From assembly GCA_028681335.1 (NCBI GenBank), contig JAQUIT010000005.1, forward strand, positions 124,001 to 188,000: a DNA stretch of 64,000 nucleotides, read 5' to 3'. The notes under the pieces are model-generated. The model did not search any database. It was not told where the DNA came from and saw only the letters and a program-made list of their open reading frames with translations. The DNA is from Desulfuromonadaceae bacterium. GTDB taxonomy: Bacteria > Desulfobacterota > Desulfuromonadia > Geobacterales > Pseudopelobacteraceae. The position numbers and the translations under genes were made by a program. Shown here one piece after another: positions 43,723 to 53,296 of this stretch (positions are counted from its first letter, which is position 1; each line of letters starts with the position of its first letter).

Positions 43723-44382
43723 GTGGATACAACTCTTAACAATATTGAAGTACGCGTTCTGGGTAGCCTGATAGAAAAGGAGCTGACCACTCCTGAGTAC
43801 TACCCGTTATCACTTAATTCTCTCACAAACGCCTGCAACCAGAAATCCAACCGCGATCCGGTGGCGGTCCTGACGGAGGAAGATGTCGTACGGGCCCTTG
43901 ATTCACTCCGCTTCAAACAGTTTGTGGTGCTTTCTGCAGACGGCGGCCGGGTATCAAAGTATCGGCATCTGCTTGCTGAAAAACTGGGGCTTATGCCTGC
44001 TGAGCTGGCGGTACTTTGCGAGCTGCTGGTACGTGGTCCGCAGACAACAGGCGAACTACGGACACGGGGAGAACGGATGTACCCGTTCGGTGATCTGGCC
44101 GCAGTTGAAGAGGTACTGCAGGAGTTGATCCAGCGAGAAAATCCGCTTATTACACTGATGCCGCGACAACCGGGGAGGAAAGAGGGGCGATATGCCCAGC
44201 TTTTTTCTGCGCTGCCTGAATGCGGTGAAGAGAACTCTGAACACCGCCCTGAGGCAGCACGGCTACGTGTCGTGGCAGAAAATGATCGTATTGCGAAGCT
44301 GGAGGAAGAGGTTGCTGCACTGCGTGATGAAGTTGCCGGATTACAACAGATGATGACCGCGTTTAAGGCACAGTTTGAATAG
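43723..44382 (+). CDS. yceH: YceH-family (DUF480) winged-helix protein
   Basis: Tandem winged-helix protein with the strongly conserved EVRVLGSLIEKELTTPEYYP then LSLNSLTNACNQKSNRDPV, and GPQTTGELRTRGERMYPF in the second repeat. The tail (180-219) is a coiled coil. Start is GTG. Length 219 is normal. Function unresolved. It is convergent with hflX, overlapping its 3' end by 20 bases. Confidence 0.93.
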   Translation: MDTTLNNIEVRVLGSLIEKELTTPEYYPLSLNSLTNACNQKSNRDPVAVLTEEDVVRALDSLRFKQFVVLSADGGRVSKYRHLLAEKLGLMPAELAVLCELLVRGPQTTGELRTRGERMYPFGDLAAVEEVLQELIQRENPLITLMPRQPGRKEGRYAQLFSALPECGEENSEHRPEAARLRVVAENDRIAKLEEEVAALRDEVAGLQQMMTAFKAQFE

Positions 44383-46045
44383 AATCTTCGTCCTCAGGCC
44401 AGAACCTTCTCTGCAGCTCATCCATCAGCGGCTTGAGGCTCTTGCGGTCACGAGCCGATACGGTTACGCTATTCTGGGTCCGGGCGGACTGGCGGACGCG
44501 TAAAAACGCCACCATATCTTTTTTCCTCATGTCAGTCAGCAGATCCGCCTTGTTGTACACCAGCAATTCCTGTTTATCCGCCAACTCCAACTCCGCCAAA
44601 ATAGTCCTCACCTGGGCGATCTGATCCTCAAAACGGGGATGAGACGCGTCCACCACATGCAGCAGCAGGTCGGCATCGCGCATCTCTTCCAGCGTCGCCT
44701 TGAAAGCTCCCAAGAGAGATTTCGGCAGAGAGCGGATAAAACCGACCGTGTCGGTGATGATGACCTCCCGCTCACGCGGAAAGCGGAGGCGGCGACTCGA
44801 GGTGTCAAGCGTGGCAAAAAGCAGGTCTTCGGTAAAAACATCACTCTTGGTAAGGGCATTCAGCAGGGTTGATTTCCCTGCATTGGTATAGCCAACGATC
44901 GATATGATCGGCACTCCGGCCTTGACCCGCTGTTTCCGCCGTTGGTCGCGCCCCTGTGACAGCTCTTTGAGTTCCCGCTCCAGACTGGCAATCCGGTCAC
45001 GGATACGCCGCCGGTCGGTCTCCAACTTGGTTTCACCGGGGCCACGCCCGCCGATCCCCCCCATCAGACGCGACATCTGCACACCCCGTCCGGTCAGGCG
45101 CGGCAGCAGGTACTTAAGCTGGGCCAACTCTACCTGCACCTTGCCGTCCAGCGTCTTCGCCCGTCGTGCAAAGATATCCAGTATCAGCTGGCTGCGGTCA
45201 ATAACCTTCAGCTCCGTCATTGCAGAAACAGAACGGATCTGGGCCGGTGTCAGCTCCTGATCGAAGATCAGCATGCTGGCGCCACGCTGCATCGCCCTTA
45301 TGACCACGTCACGCATCATCCCCTCTCCCATCAGAAAGCGTGGATTAAGCTTTTTAGGCCTCTGGATGAATTCGTCCAGAGCCTCTACCTGGGCGGTACG
45401 CGCCAACTCACGCAATTCAGCCATTGAATCTTCAGCTTCCTGGCGTGTTCCGGATGTCGTAACGGAGATAAGGATGGCCCGTTCAAGAATATCCTTCGCT
45501 TTCGATACACTGCGGGCCGCTTTTTCCAGATCGGCTTCCAGCTCAGATATTGCATGACTGCAATCGAGGTCGATTCGTTCAAGCGGCACGATTGGATCAA
45601 GGGCCGTACTCGCCCCTCTCGGGTCCGGGGTAAGCCAGGCCAACTGGGCGTAAATCTGGTTTTTCCCGGGTGTGTACAGCAGAGCTGCGAGCAGGTCAAA
45701 GCGCAACAGCGAGAGGTCAGTCAGGTCGTCTTCGGATACCGGTTCGTTTTTCAGGTGGGTGTGGATCAGGCGCAGACCGCGCATGACTCTTTTGCCGAGC
45801 GGGTAATCACGGAGTTCCGGGATCACCACCCCCCGTTCATCGCCGACAATGACATATTCTACATTGCCGGCGCGGTTGACAAGGATGGCGATCTGGCGAC
45901 GGAGGTCACTGGAAAGCTCAATGAGACGGGCAGCCAGATCATGTGAACAGAATTCCGCAACAGGGACCCGTCTGCGGTAAATGCGTTCCAGTGACTGGAT
46001 CTGACTTGATTTTAGGCCTGCAAGATTACCGAATACTTCTTTAAT
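44363..46045 (-). CDS. hflX: Ribosome-associated GTPase HflX, apparently starting at ATT
   Basis: HflX binds 50S subunits and splits or rescues ribosomes under stress. The G domain has SIVGYTNAGKSTLLNALTK, DTVGFIRSLPKSLLGAFKAT and VYNKADL; before it comes GGRGPGETKLETDRRRIRDR. The first in-frame ATG, GTG or TTG is GTG at 45829. Another 72 codons upstream in the same frame encode recognisable HflX sequence (GLKSSQIQSLERIYRRRVPV, NVEYVIVGDERG). The frame closes at TAA (46063-46061), six codons before the proposed start. The best start is ATT 46045, with GGAG seven bases upstream and the sequence KEVFGNLAGLK after it. It starts 15 bases after fabI, in the same operon. Confidence 0.9.
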   Translation of the reverse strand: MKEVFGNLAGLKSSQIQSLERIYRRRVPVAEFCSHDLAARLIELSSDLRRQIAILVNRAGNVEYVIVGDERGVVIPELRDYPLGKRVMRGLRLIHTHLKNEPVSEDDLTDLSLLRFDLLAALLYTPGKNQIYAQLAWLTPDPRGASTALDPIVPLERIDLDCSHAISELEADLEKAARSVSKAKDILERAILISVTTSGTRQEAEDSMAELRELARTAQVEALDEFIQRPKKLNPRFLMGEGMMRDVVIRAMQRGASMLIFDQELTPAQIRSVSAMTELKVIDRSQLILDIFARRAKTLDGKVQVELAQLKYLLPRLTGRGVQMSRLMGGIGGRGPGETKLETDRRRIRDRIASLERELKELSQGRDQRRKQRVKAGVPIISIVGYTNAGKSTLLNALTKSDVFTEDLLFATLDTSSRRLRFPREREVIITDTVGFIRSLPKSLLGAFKATLEEMRDADLLLHVVDASHPRFEDQIAQVRTILAELELADKQELLVYNKADLLTDMRKKDMVAFLRVRQSARTQNSVTVSARDRKSLKPLMDELQRRFWPEDEDSIQTVP

Positions 46046-46060
46046 GGGATGGCTCCAGAA

Positions 46061-46828
46061 TTACAAACCGATGATGTTGTAACCGCCGTCAACATAATGA
46101 ATCTCGCCGCTGACACCGTTTGCCATGTCGCTGCTGAGGTAGACCGCCGCATTGGCAACATCTTCCTGAGTGATGGTCCGCCGCAATGGAGCTTTAGCCT
46201 CGACGTGGTTGAGGATATTGTGGAAGCCGTTGACTCCTGCTGCAGCCAGCGTCCGGATCGGGCCGGCAGAAATTGCGTTAATCCGGACACCTTCCGGGCC
46301 AAGCGCTTCGGAAAGGTAGCGCACAGACGCCTCCAGTGCTGCCTTGGCAACCCCCATGACATTGTAGCTCGGAAACACCTTCATCGCTCCGTAGTAGCTG
46401 AGTGTCAGGGCGGAACCGCCCCTCCCCTGCATCATCGGCTGGGCAGCCTTCATAATGGCCATAAAAGAATACACACTGATATCCATGGCGGTGGCAAAAC
46501 CTTCACGGGTTGTGTTTAAAATAGTCCCCTTCAGCTCCTCTTTGTTTGCAAAGGCGACAGCGTGAATGACAATATCAACACCGTCCCATACTTTGCCAAG
46601 TTCGCTGAAGACCGCAGCGATCTCAGCGTCACTGGTCACGTTGCAGGGAAGTATCGCCGCAGCATTAATTGACTCTGCCAGCGGGCGGACCCGTTTTTCA
46701 AAGGCCTCTCCGGCGTATGTTATTGCCAGTTCGGCACCCTGCTCATGAAAAAATCTGGCAATAGCCCAGGCAATACTCTTATCGTTTGCAATACCAAAAA
46801 TTACGGCTTTTTTCCCACGCAACAACAT
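46061..46828 (-). CDS. fabI: Enoyl-[acyl-carrier-protein] reductase (NADH)
   Basis: FabI carries out the last reduction of the fatty-acid elongation cycle. The cofactor site VIFGIANDKSIAWAIA is at residues 9-24, and the active-site Tyr-Lys pair is in SYNVMGVAKAALEASVRYL (YxxMxxxK). The C-terminus DVANAAVYLSSDMANGVSGE is typical. Length 255. GGAGG precedes the ATG. Confidence 0.97.
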   Translation of the reverse strand: MLLRGKKAVIFGIANDKSIAWAIARFFHEQGAELAITYAGEAFEKRVRPLAESINAAAILPCNVTSDAEIAAVFSELGKVWDGVDIVIHAVAFANKEELKGTILNTTREGFATAMDISVYSFMAIMKAAQPMMQGRGGSALTLSYYGAMKVFPSYNVMGVAKAALEASVRYLSEALGPEGVRINAISAGPIRTLAAAGVNGFHNILNHVEAKAPLRRTITQEDVANAAVYLSSDMANGVSGEIHYVDGGYNIIGL

Positions 46829-46848
46829 TTTGACAACCCTCCACGTAT

Positions 46849-47151
46849 TTACACTGCCGGTGACGTTTCTCGATCATTTTTTTCGGTGGCAGAGACAGAC
46901 GGCACTTCGACATCTTCAAGCGACCGGGGGCCCGATGATCCACCCGAACCTGTCTGGTCCCGCCCTGGCTCACGCAACTTTAGAATGGCTTCAAGAGATG
47001 CCAGCCGGACTTCTATCGTTTCAAGAACTTCAAGTGTCCGGTCCTGCTTTCCCTTGATCGCGAACACGACAAAAGGCATGACCAGCCATACCACAGCCAA
47101 AAAGAGGCTGATGATACTCATCATCACCATGAAACCGCCAAAAACTTCCAT
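46849..47151 (-). CDS. Small membrane protein with coiled-coil tail
   Basis: A 100-residue protein with one membrane helix (residues 8-32, MVMMSIISLFLAVVWLVMPF...). A short heptad segment follows (RTLEVLETIEVRLASLEAIL), then a Gly/Ser/acidic disordered tail. It starts one short gap ahead of fabI in the same direction. No family recognised. Confidence 0.65.
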   Translation of the reverse strand: MEVFGGFMVMMSIISLFLAVVWLVMPFVVFAIKGKQDRTLEVLETIEVRLASLEAILKLREPGRDQTGSGGSSGPRSLEDVEVPSVSATEKNDRETSPAV

Positions 47152-47214
47152 GTCATCTCCCGCTAAAATGAGCTTGGCTTATAACACAATAACATCAAAA
47201 TGTTAAGGTGATAT

Positions 47215-48726
47215 TTACCCGAGACCAGAGAGTAGCGCCGCATGATTAGAACCAAACTGCGGCGGATCGTTCCTTACGATAGCAGCTATCGCCGGGTGGC
47301 GTTTGAATTCACTGTCCAGAAAGCGGCGCACCTGCTTACGCTCCCATCCTCCCGGATGCTGAAAAGCGGTGTACAGCGAAAGATCGCCTTCATAGAACGG
47401 CTGGTTTCCATATTGCTGCGCTTCATCCCCATAAAGCGGCATATTGAACACCGCCAGATTAAGAAAATTAATCGCCTGGTGATGGGTAGAAACAAACGCA
47501 AGCGTTCGACGAGCCTCAACAGCCGTCTCACCCGGCGTCCCAAACAACAGATAGCAATAAACAGAAATACCGGCCTGGCGAAGGTTATTGAGCACCCGAG
47601 AGGCCAAACTGAGACTGATTCCCTTGCACATCCGATCCAGCACACCCTGGTCTCCCGACTCAAGCCCGAGCTTGAGCATCACGCAGCCGGAGCGCTTCAG
47701 AGCATGGCAGAAATCCTCATCGGCCAGATGTTCGTCAATGCGCACAAAACCGTACCATGGGACACCAGGCGGATTTTTTGCGAGTGCCTGAAGCAGAGCC
47801 GGACTGATGGCGTTATCCAGCAGGTGGATGAGAATTGGCGCCGTCTGTTCGCCCAGAAGTTTGAGGTCCGACAGCACCCGGGAGGTCGATAGCGGACGAT
47901 AGCTGTTCTGCTCGGCATGTTCAGGACAGAACGAGCAGCGATTCCAGTAGCAGCCGCTGCTCGCGCTGTAAGGGAGAATCAATCCTGGTGAAAAATATTC
48001 CGCCAGCGGCAGCAAGGAATAATCAGGGGGAACTGGCTGTTTTGTTGCCACTGCCACCCCGAGGAGGGCCAGCAGCGGTTCCTCTCCCGGCCCGGAAACA
48101 AGATGATCCACCAGATTTCCAAAGGGGTTAATCCAGCCTGGACGCTGCATCCAGGAGGTTACCAGACCACCACCAAGGATTATTTTCACCCCAGGATACT
48201 GCTGTCTGATATGACCTACCATTGCAAAGGTGCAAAGTGCCTGACTGAGATAGTTGAGAGAAAAGCCTACTGTGCCGACACCGGCAAGAAGTTCCGGCAG
48301 TCGAAGGCTGAAATAGCGGAAAAACGGATTCGACTCCGGCTCCTCAGCTGAAACGATGAGATCGGCACTGCGTAACGGCGTAAGCTTTTTATGCTGGTAG
48401 TCCGCAAGCCCGATGGCCACATCGTTTTCAGCAGCAGAAATGGCTAGTACACGGTTTAGATCACTGACGACACGGCGGTATCGATCAGGACTGCGATAGG
48501 TAGCAATATCGCGCAGTGCGACCATATTGCCTGCCCGCCCCTTGAGAGCACGGCGGCTCCAGGTATCTGCAGCGCCCTGTGCCTGGTCAAGCAGCCATAA
48601 CTGCCCTTCCAGATTGGCATCAAGTAAACGGCACGGCAGACCGTTTGCCTTCAATGAGGCCGCAAGACTGGCTATGCCCGGAGGCGGCTCGCATGCTTTG
48701 GCAAGTGGCGGGAATATGAGCAGCAT
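47215..48726 (-). CDS. B12-binding-type radical SAM protein
   Basis: The 503-residue product starts MLLIFPPLAKACEPPPGIAS, an N-terminal cobalamin-binding-like domain. The cluster motif in SSGCYWNRCSFCPEHA has CX4CX2C spacing instead of the common CX3CX2C. Further radical SAM features are VMLKLGLESGDQGVLDRM and YCYLLFGTPGETAVEARRT. ATG 48726 avoids overlap with the upstream lipoprotein gene. Substrate unknown. Confidence 0.8.
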   Translation of the reverse strand: MLLIFPPLAKACEPPPGIASLAASLKANGLPCRLLDANLEGQLWLLDQAQGAADTWSRRALKGRAGNMVALRDIATYRSPDRYRRVVSDLNRVLAISAAENDVAIGLADYQHKKLTPLRSADLIVSAEEPESNPFFRYFSLRLPELLAGVGTVGFSLNYLSQALCTFAMVGHIRQQYPGVKIILGGGLVTSWMQRPGWINPFGNLVDHLVSGPGEEPLLALLGVAVATKQPVPPDYSLLPLAEYFSPGLILPYSASSGCYWNRCSFCPEHAEQNSYRPLSTSRVLSDLKLLGEQTAPILIHLLDNAISPALLQALAKNPPGVPWYGFVRIDEHLADEDFCHALKRSGCVMLKLGLESGDQGVLDRMCKGISLSLASRVLNNLRQAGISVYCYLLFGTPGETAVEARRTLAFVSTHHQAINFLNLAVFNMPLYGDEAQQYGNQPFYEGDLSLYTAFQHPGGWERKQVRRFLDSEFKRHPAIAAIVRNDPPQFGSNHAALLSGLG

Positions 48727-48742
48727 GCCGGGTACCGGCCGG

Positions 48743-49831
48743 CTACTGGTATTGGATATAGAGCGGCTTCGGCTCCAGCTTGAGCACGTCATGTGGAGTC
48801 ATCAGCGGGTCACCCTTCTTTGTGTCGTTGTGATAAAAGAGCTTGAACCCGGTATACTGCACCGGCTCGGTAACGACATACTCCTTGTACGAATCACGCT
48901 TCAGCCAGGAAGCACCCCAACCATCCATATGCATGACCATCTGCACCTCAGGACGCAGTACGATACTTTTTGAATTAGTGACGCCGCCACGGGTAAACCT
49001 ATGCACGGTAAACACCTTTGGCGGCAGGTTATATTTTTTCACCAGTTCTTTAAGATAGGCGGAAGCGTAATTGATATCAGCCGCATCATAGGTGCCTATC
49101 TTTGTGCCAGGTTTTTTGCCGCTTTTTATCAGGTTAAATTCCGGGTCGATCCCCAGATGAACATCGGGATTCTTCAGAATCCACTCGAAGCGCGGCAACA
49201 CCGAACGTATATCATCGTGGCCGGTCTGAATATCGATAAACATGATCGCACCGGCTTCTTTGGCCCAGCCATATACCTGATTAATGACACTATCCGGCAT
49301 TATCATACGGTATTTGCCGTCATTGCCGGGTGCTCCCTGCGCCACTACCGCAATCAGGTGAAGTGCCGGCTGTACAGGGGTGGCCGGATCCGCCTTCTGC
49401 CACTTTGCCACTTCACCTTTAAGGCGCTGCAGCATATCATCCTTGGGAAACTCACCCAGTGCCCCCATCTTCTTTGAAAGCGGATTGCCGTAATAGGCAA
49501 CAATACGTTTATATGGCAGGATTGAGCCTGGCAGCGGGGTGGGGCAATTTACCGGCCAGCCGCACTGCTTGGCATATTCCGGATTTTCGCCGTTATTATA
49601 TTTTATCTTAGGTTCTGATTTACGGGCGGCACTTGTCTGTGCCGCAAAAACAGCTGCCTGCCTGGTGGCGGTAGTCGTCGCGGCAAAAGTCGCCGCAGCA
49701 GCACGCTGCTCGGCATTTTTTTGCTCACGTCCCGACACCTGGTCAATACTATTGCTGTTTGTGCATGCTCCCAGAGCAAGTGCAAGCAAGGCCAGCAATG
49801 ATGTAAAATATGCTTTGTGCTGATATTTCAA
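48743..49831 (-). CDS. Hypothetical lipoprotein with a C-terminal domain of unknown function
   Basis: A signal peptide with lipobox LGAC (AYFTSLLALLALALGAC) is followed by an Ala/Thr-rich linker. A domain of about 270 residues comes next, beginning at RIVAYYGNPLSKKMGALGEF and including FIDIQTGHDDIRSVLPRFEW, LGIDPEFNL and MVMHMDGWG. The pattern of acidic residues at strand ends suggests a TIM-barrel glycosidase-like fold, but this is a guess. TTG 49831 has GGGG about eight bases upstream. It precedes the radical SAM gene by 16 bases. Confidence 0.7.
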   Translation of the reverse strand: MKYQHKAYFTSLLALLALALGACTNSNSIDQVSGREQKNAEQRAAAATFAATTTATRQAAVFAAQTSAARKSEPKIKYNNGENPEYAKQCGWPVNCPTPLPGSILPYKRIVAYYGNPLSKKMGALGEFPKDDMLQRLKGEVAKWQKADPATPVQPALHLIAVVAQGAPGNDGKYRMIMPDSVINQVYGWAKEAGAIMFIDIQTGHDDIRSVLPRFEWILKNPDVHLGIDPEFNLIKSGKKPGTKIGTYDAADINYASAYLKELVKKYNLPPKVFTVHRFTRGGVTNSKSIVLRPEVQMVMHMDGWGASWLKRDSYKEYVVTEPVQYTGFKLFYHNDTKKGDPLMTPHDVLKLEPKPLYIQYQ

Positions 49832-49890
49832 CGGGTACACCCCTTCAACGTTTATGGACAAAGCGTTGCCTGCCCAGAATATGAATCTAC

Positions 49891-50112
49891 TTAATCAGTG
49901 ACTTCAACCATAAAGTCTTCGCTATCAATAACATCCTTTACCTTGAGCATAAGTGATTCAGACCACTCACTGATCGAAAGCCTGGTCAGAATTTTAGCCT
50001 CTTCAAACGTCAAGTCGACATCATCCGGCAACTTGTCGGCAAGCTCTCCGGCCCACCGTGTTTCGTGCGCTGTTAATGGAGCCTGCAGCAACTGCCTGCT
50101 TGAAACGGTCAT
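49891..50112 (-). CDS. Hypothetical 73-residue protein
   Basis: A small acidic, helical protein (LTFEEAKILTRLSISEWSES) without signal or membrane segment. GAGGGAC stands before the ATG. I do not recognise it. Confidence 0.5.
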   Translation of the reverse strand: MTVSSRQLLQAPLTAHETRWAGELADKLPDDVDLTFEEAKILTRLSISEWSESLMLKVKDVIDSEDFMVEVTD

Positions 50113-50345
50113 GTCGTCCCTCTTGCTTCACGCGGTTTTTTTGCAACTTTTAAGGATACAGGTTAAACCTTTATCCGACAAGTTCTATTTTAAGATATCA
50201 TTTGACAAACACGCCCATAATATGTCACCAGAACAACCTCTACACCTGAGAAACAACAAATAGATATCGGCAGTTAATTTCATGCGAACATTTCTGTTTT
50301 CATTAATACGCATGATTTTTCCCAACCGACAAAGGAGAATCAACC

Positions 50346-50828
50346 ATGACCACCTGTCCATGCGGAAGCGGCACCCTCTACTCTGAATGCTGCGAGCAGA
50401 TAATATCAGGCAAACAAAGTGCGCAAACTGCCGAGCAACTTATGCGCGCCCGCTATTCCGCCTACGTCTTCGCCAAAATGGATTTTATCTTTGAAAGCAC
50501 CCACCCCGACCATCGAGAGGGCTACGATCACGCCGGTACGAAAACATGGGCCGAGACAGCAGAATGGCAAGGGCTGGAAATCATCAGCACGAACAAAGGG
50601 GAGGCTGGCGACTCAATCGGAGAAGTAGAGTTCATTGCCCGTTTCTCCGAAAACGGCAACAAGCGCGAGCATCACGAAGCCGGGCAATTCAAACAAAAAG
50701 ACGGTCAGTGGTATTTTTCCGAAGGACTGATGGTTCGCCCAAAACCGCTGACAGTAACCAAAGTCGGGCGTAACGATCCCTGCACCTGCGGGAGCGGCCT
50801 TAAATACAAAAAGTGCTGCGGGAAATAA
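50346..50828 (+). CDS. ychJ: YchJ-family protein with two SEC-C motifs
   Basis: The N-terminal [13 protein letters not shown] and the C-terminal [17 protein letters not shown] are zinc-binding SEC-C motifs. The middle part is an NTF2-like YchJ domain ([20 protein letters not shown] and WQGLEIIS). Length 160. Function unknown; SEC-C motifs often contact the ribosome or SecB. AAAGGAG lies before the ATG. Confidence 0.92.
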   Translation: MTTCPCGSGTLYSECCEQIISGKQSAQTAEQLMRARYSAYVFAKMDFIFESTHPDHREGYDHAGTKTWAETAEWQGLEIISTNKGEAGDSIGEVEFIARFSENGNKREHHEAGQFKQKDGQWYFSEGLMVRPKPLTVTKVGRNDPCTCGSGLKYKKCCGK

Positions 50829-50858
50829 CAGCACCTCTGTTTATACCGGACTAACTGA

Positions 50859-50894
50859 AACCGGACAGGCGGCCCAAAAGCCGCCTGTCCGGTT
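50859..50894. terminator. Strong stem-loop between ychJ and menG/ubiE
   Basis: AACCGGACAGGCGGC and its exact complement flank the six-base loop CCAAAA. It lies between convergent genes and probably terminates both, although the T-run is poor. Confidence 0.8.
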
Positions 50895-50919
50895 AAATAC
50901 AAAGATTTACGGAATACCG

Positions 50920-51630
50920 CTACTCCTTTTCTCCAACATAGATTGTAGCAATACCGAAAGTAAGTTCATGGAGATGAATATTACGGAAACCTACGTCGGC
51001 AAGCATACGCGAGAATTCTTCCTGCGAAGGAAACTCAAGCACTGAATCCGGCAGATATTTATAGGCGTTGTAGCGCGAAAACAAGCCACCAACAACCGGC
51101 AGCAGACGACGAAAGTAAAAATAGTACAGCTGCCTGAACAACTGCGAGCTGGGGGTGGAAAATTCAAGTACAACCATCCGGCCACCGGGGCGCAGCACCC
51201 TCCACATCTCAGCCAGTCCCAACCTCCTGTCAACAACGTTTCTGATTCCAAAGGCAATGGTAATCGAATCAAAAGTATCATTGGCAAACGGTAGATCCTC
51301 ACAAGGAGCCACCTTGAGATCAATCCTGTCGGCGTACGGCGACGCGGCCACCTTTATAGCTCCCAGATCAACCATCTCTTTACAAAAATCAGCCCCGGTA
51401 ATCTTGACCGAAGCGGGTGTCCTCAGGGCAATTTCAAGCGCCACATCTCCTGTGCCGGTCGCCACATCCAGAATGCGGGAACCCTCACGGTACTTGAGCA
51501 GCCGCACGGCTTTTGTTCGCCAGCGGCGATCAATACCAAAACTCAATAGCCGGTTGAGAAAATCATATCGCGGAGCAATAGCTCCGAACATCTGCTGGAT
51601 TTTTTCGCCTTTATCAGAAAGCCTGAACAT
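50920..51630 (-). CDS. ubiE: Demethylmenaquinone/ubiquinone C-methyltransferase
   Basis: The 236-residue protein has the UbiE/MenG signatures YDFLNRLLSFGIDRRWR near the N-terminus, the SAM site ILDVATGTGDVALEIAL, and RVLRPGGRMVVLEFSTP. In an anaerobe of this type the product is menaquinone, so menG is the more accurate name in function. Confidence 0.95.
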   Translation of the reverse strand: MFRLSDKGEKIQQMFGAIAPRYDFLNRLLSFGIDRRWRTKAVRLLKYREGSRILDVATGTGDVALEIALRTPASVKITGADFCKEMVDLGAIKVAASPYADRIDLKVAPCEDLPFANDTFDSITIAFGIRNVVDRRLGLAEMWRVLRPGGRMVVLEFSTPSSQLFRQLYYFYFRRLLPVVGGLFSRYNAYKYLPDSVLEFPSQEEFSRMLADVGFRNIHLHELTFGIATIYVGEKE

Positions 51631-51753
51631 TCGTTTCCACTACCTTTTAGCGTATTTTAGTGTTATAAACCGGGAAGTTTATGTAGCACGTTTTGCCTGC
51701 CATTAACCAGAAAAAACTAAATCCTTTCAGACAACTTCAGGAGCTGTAACAGA

Positions 51754-53172
51754 GTGATCCCAACCATCCGCATACAGGATATAGCCGATATATTGATTAT
51801 GACCTTTCTGCTTTACCAGCTGTACTCTTGGTTTCGCGGGACACGAGCCATGCAGGTATTGCTGGGGCTGGGCGTCGTAACCATTATCTATTTTGCAACC
51901 CGCTTTCTCGACCTTTACATGACCAGCTGGGTTCTTCAGGAGCTTGGCACTGTCCTGATTATCCTCATAATTGTTGTATTTCAAACCGAGATCCGCCAGA
52001 CGCTGTATCGTTTCAGCCTCCTAAGACACATACTTGACAGCGATCACAAAACGCAACACAGCCAATTCCAGGAGATTGCCGAAACTTTATTCCGTATGGC
52101 ATCCTGCAAGACCGGGGCGCTGATAGTCTTCCAGTGTAATGAATCACTGCACGACCTGATGACAAACGGCGTAGTAATAGATAGCGAAATTACCCCCCAA
52201 ATGCTGGAGTCTATTTTCTACGATGGAGCACCTTTCCATGACGGTGCAGCCCTTATCAATAACGGCAGGATTGAAAAAGCGGCCTGCCACCTGCCACTCT
52301 CTGTCAGTCCTGATGTTCCGCAACATTTAGGCACCCGTCACAGAGCCGCGCTGGGGTTATCTGAACGCAGCGATGCAGTTATTGTTGCCATATCCGAAGA
52401 GCGTGGCGAAATCTCGCTGGTGACCGCAGGAACCTTTCGGCGAATGCATACCCCGACCGAATTGATCATGGCACTGGACGAACTATTCAGAAGCGAGACG
52501 GAAAGCCCCCGCATCACGTTACGGCAACGTTTTTTTTCCAACATGCTCCCAAAGGTCCTGCTCCTGATGGGCGTATGTGTTTTCTGGGTACTGATAACAA
52601 CCCGCCAAGGGCAGATCACAACAGTAACGGCACCGGTACGACTGCACGGGGTTCCTGATGACATTTTCCTACTCCGGACTCTACCCGAAGATGTTACCGT
52701 CCAGATAAAGGCCTTATCAAGTCTTGCACCGCCACCTTCAAAATTAGACCTGACGGCTGAAATAGATGCGTCCGGAATAAGGGAGGGTACCACCGCTATA
52801 AGAGTTAGCACTACCGATATAACCGCCCCATCCGGCATGATCGTAACGTCTGTCTCCCCTTCCACTATTCGCTTTTCTGCAGAGAGAAAAGTGCGCAAGA
52901 ACGTTCCGGTCAAAGTCATACTTAAAGGACGGCTGCCATCAGGACTTGCGGCCTGGCATATCGTTTGCGAACCTCGAACGGTCGATATAGAGGGACCCGC
53001 CAGCCAAGTTTCACCAATTGTATCTGTGACAACTGAGGAGATCGACGCCGTCAGGCTAAAGAGAGGAGAAGAATATCTGAAAAATCTGCGAGCACCCGAA
53101 AAGCAGGTTTCAATCCTCCGGGACACGCCGGTTACAATCAGACTTTCAACCCGAGACAAACGCAAGCGATAG
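51754..53172 (+). CDS. cdaA: Diadenylate cyclase CdaA fused to a YbbR-domain region
   Basis: Residues 1-75 hold three membrane helices (LIMTFLLYQLYSWF, ...VLLGLGVVTIIYFATRF..., VLQELGTVLIILIIVVFQTE). Residues 100-245 are a DAC domain with both catalytic motifs, FYDGAPFHDGAALI and GTRHRAALGLSE, so it should make c-di-AMP. A fourth membrane helix (about 268-285) leads to a YbbR-like extracytoplasmic part of about 190 residues. In Firmicutes these are two genes, cdaA and cdaR, the second regulating the first; here one open frame of 472 codons holds both. Start GTG with AGGAG upstream. Confidence 0.9.
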   Translation: MIPTIRIQDIADILIMTFLLYQLYSWFRGTRAMQVLLGLGVVTIIYFATRFLDLYMTSWVLQELGTVLIILIIVVFQTEIRQTLYRFSLLRHILDSDHKTQHSQFQEIAETLFRMASCKTGALIVFQCNESLHDLMTNGVVIDSEITPQMLESIFYDGAPFHDGAALINNGRIEKAACHLPLSVSPDVPQHLGTRHRAALGLSERSDAVIVAISEERGEISLVTAGTFRRMHTPTELIMALDELFRSETESPRITLRQRFFSNMLPKVLLLMGVCVFWVLITTRQGQITTVTAPVRLHGVPDDIFLLRTLPEDVTVQIKALSSLAPPPSKLDLTAEIDASGIREGTTAIRVSTTDITAPSGMIVTSVSPSTIRFSAERKVRKNVPVKVILKGRLPSGLAAWHIVCEPRTVDIEGPASQVSPIVSVTTEEIDAVRLKRGEEYLKNLRAPEKQVSILRDTPVTIRLSTRDKRKR

Positions 53173-53296
53173 GTGTATTGGCACGGCCTTTGCTGTTACT
53201 AACAAGGGAAAAAACATAACAAAGATTGACTTTAAGAACCAGTTGTTATATAAAAGTAAAAATTTTGATCAAATTTAAAACAAAACCGGAGGGAAC

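Noticed and set aside
44363..45829. HflX starting at the internal GTG 45829
   Set aside because: It would discard 72 upstream codons with clear family sequence.
48727..48792. N-terminal extension of the radical SAM gene at 47-48.7 kb
   Set aside because: It overlaps the upstream lipoprotein gene and precedes the natural B12-domain start.
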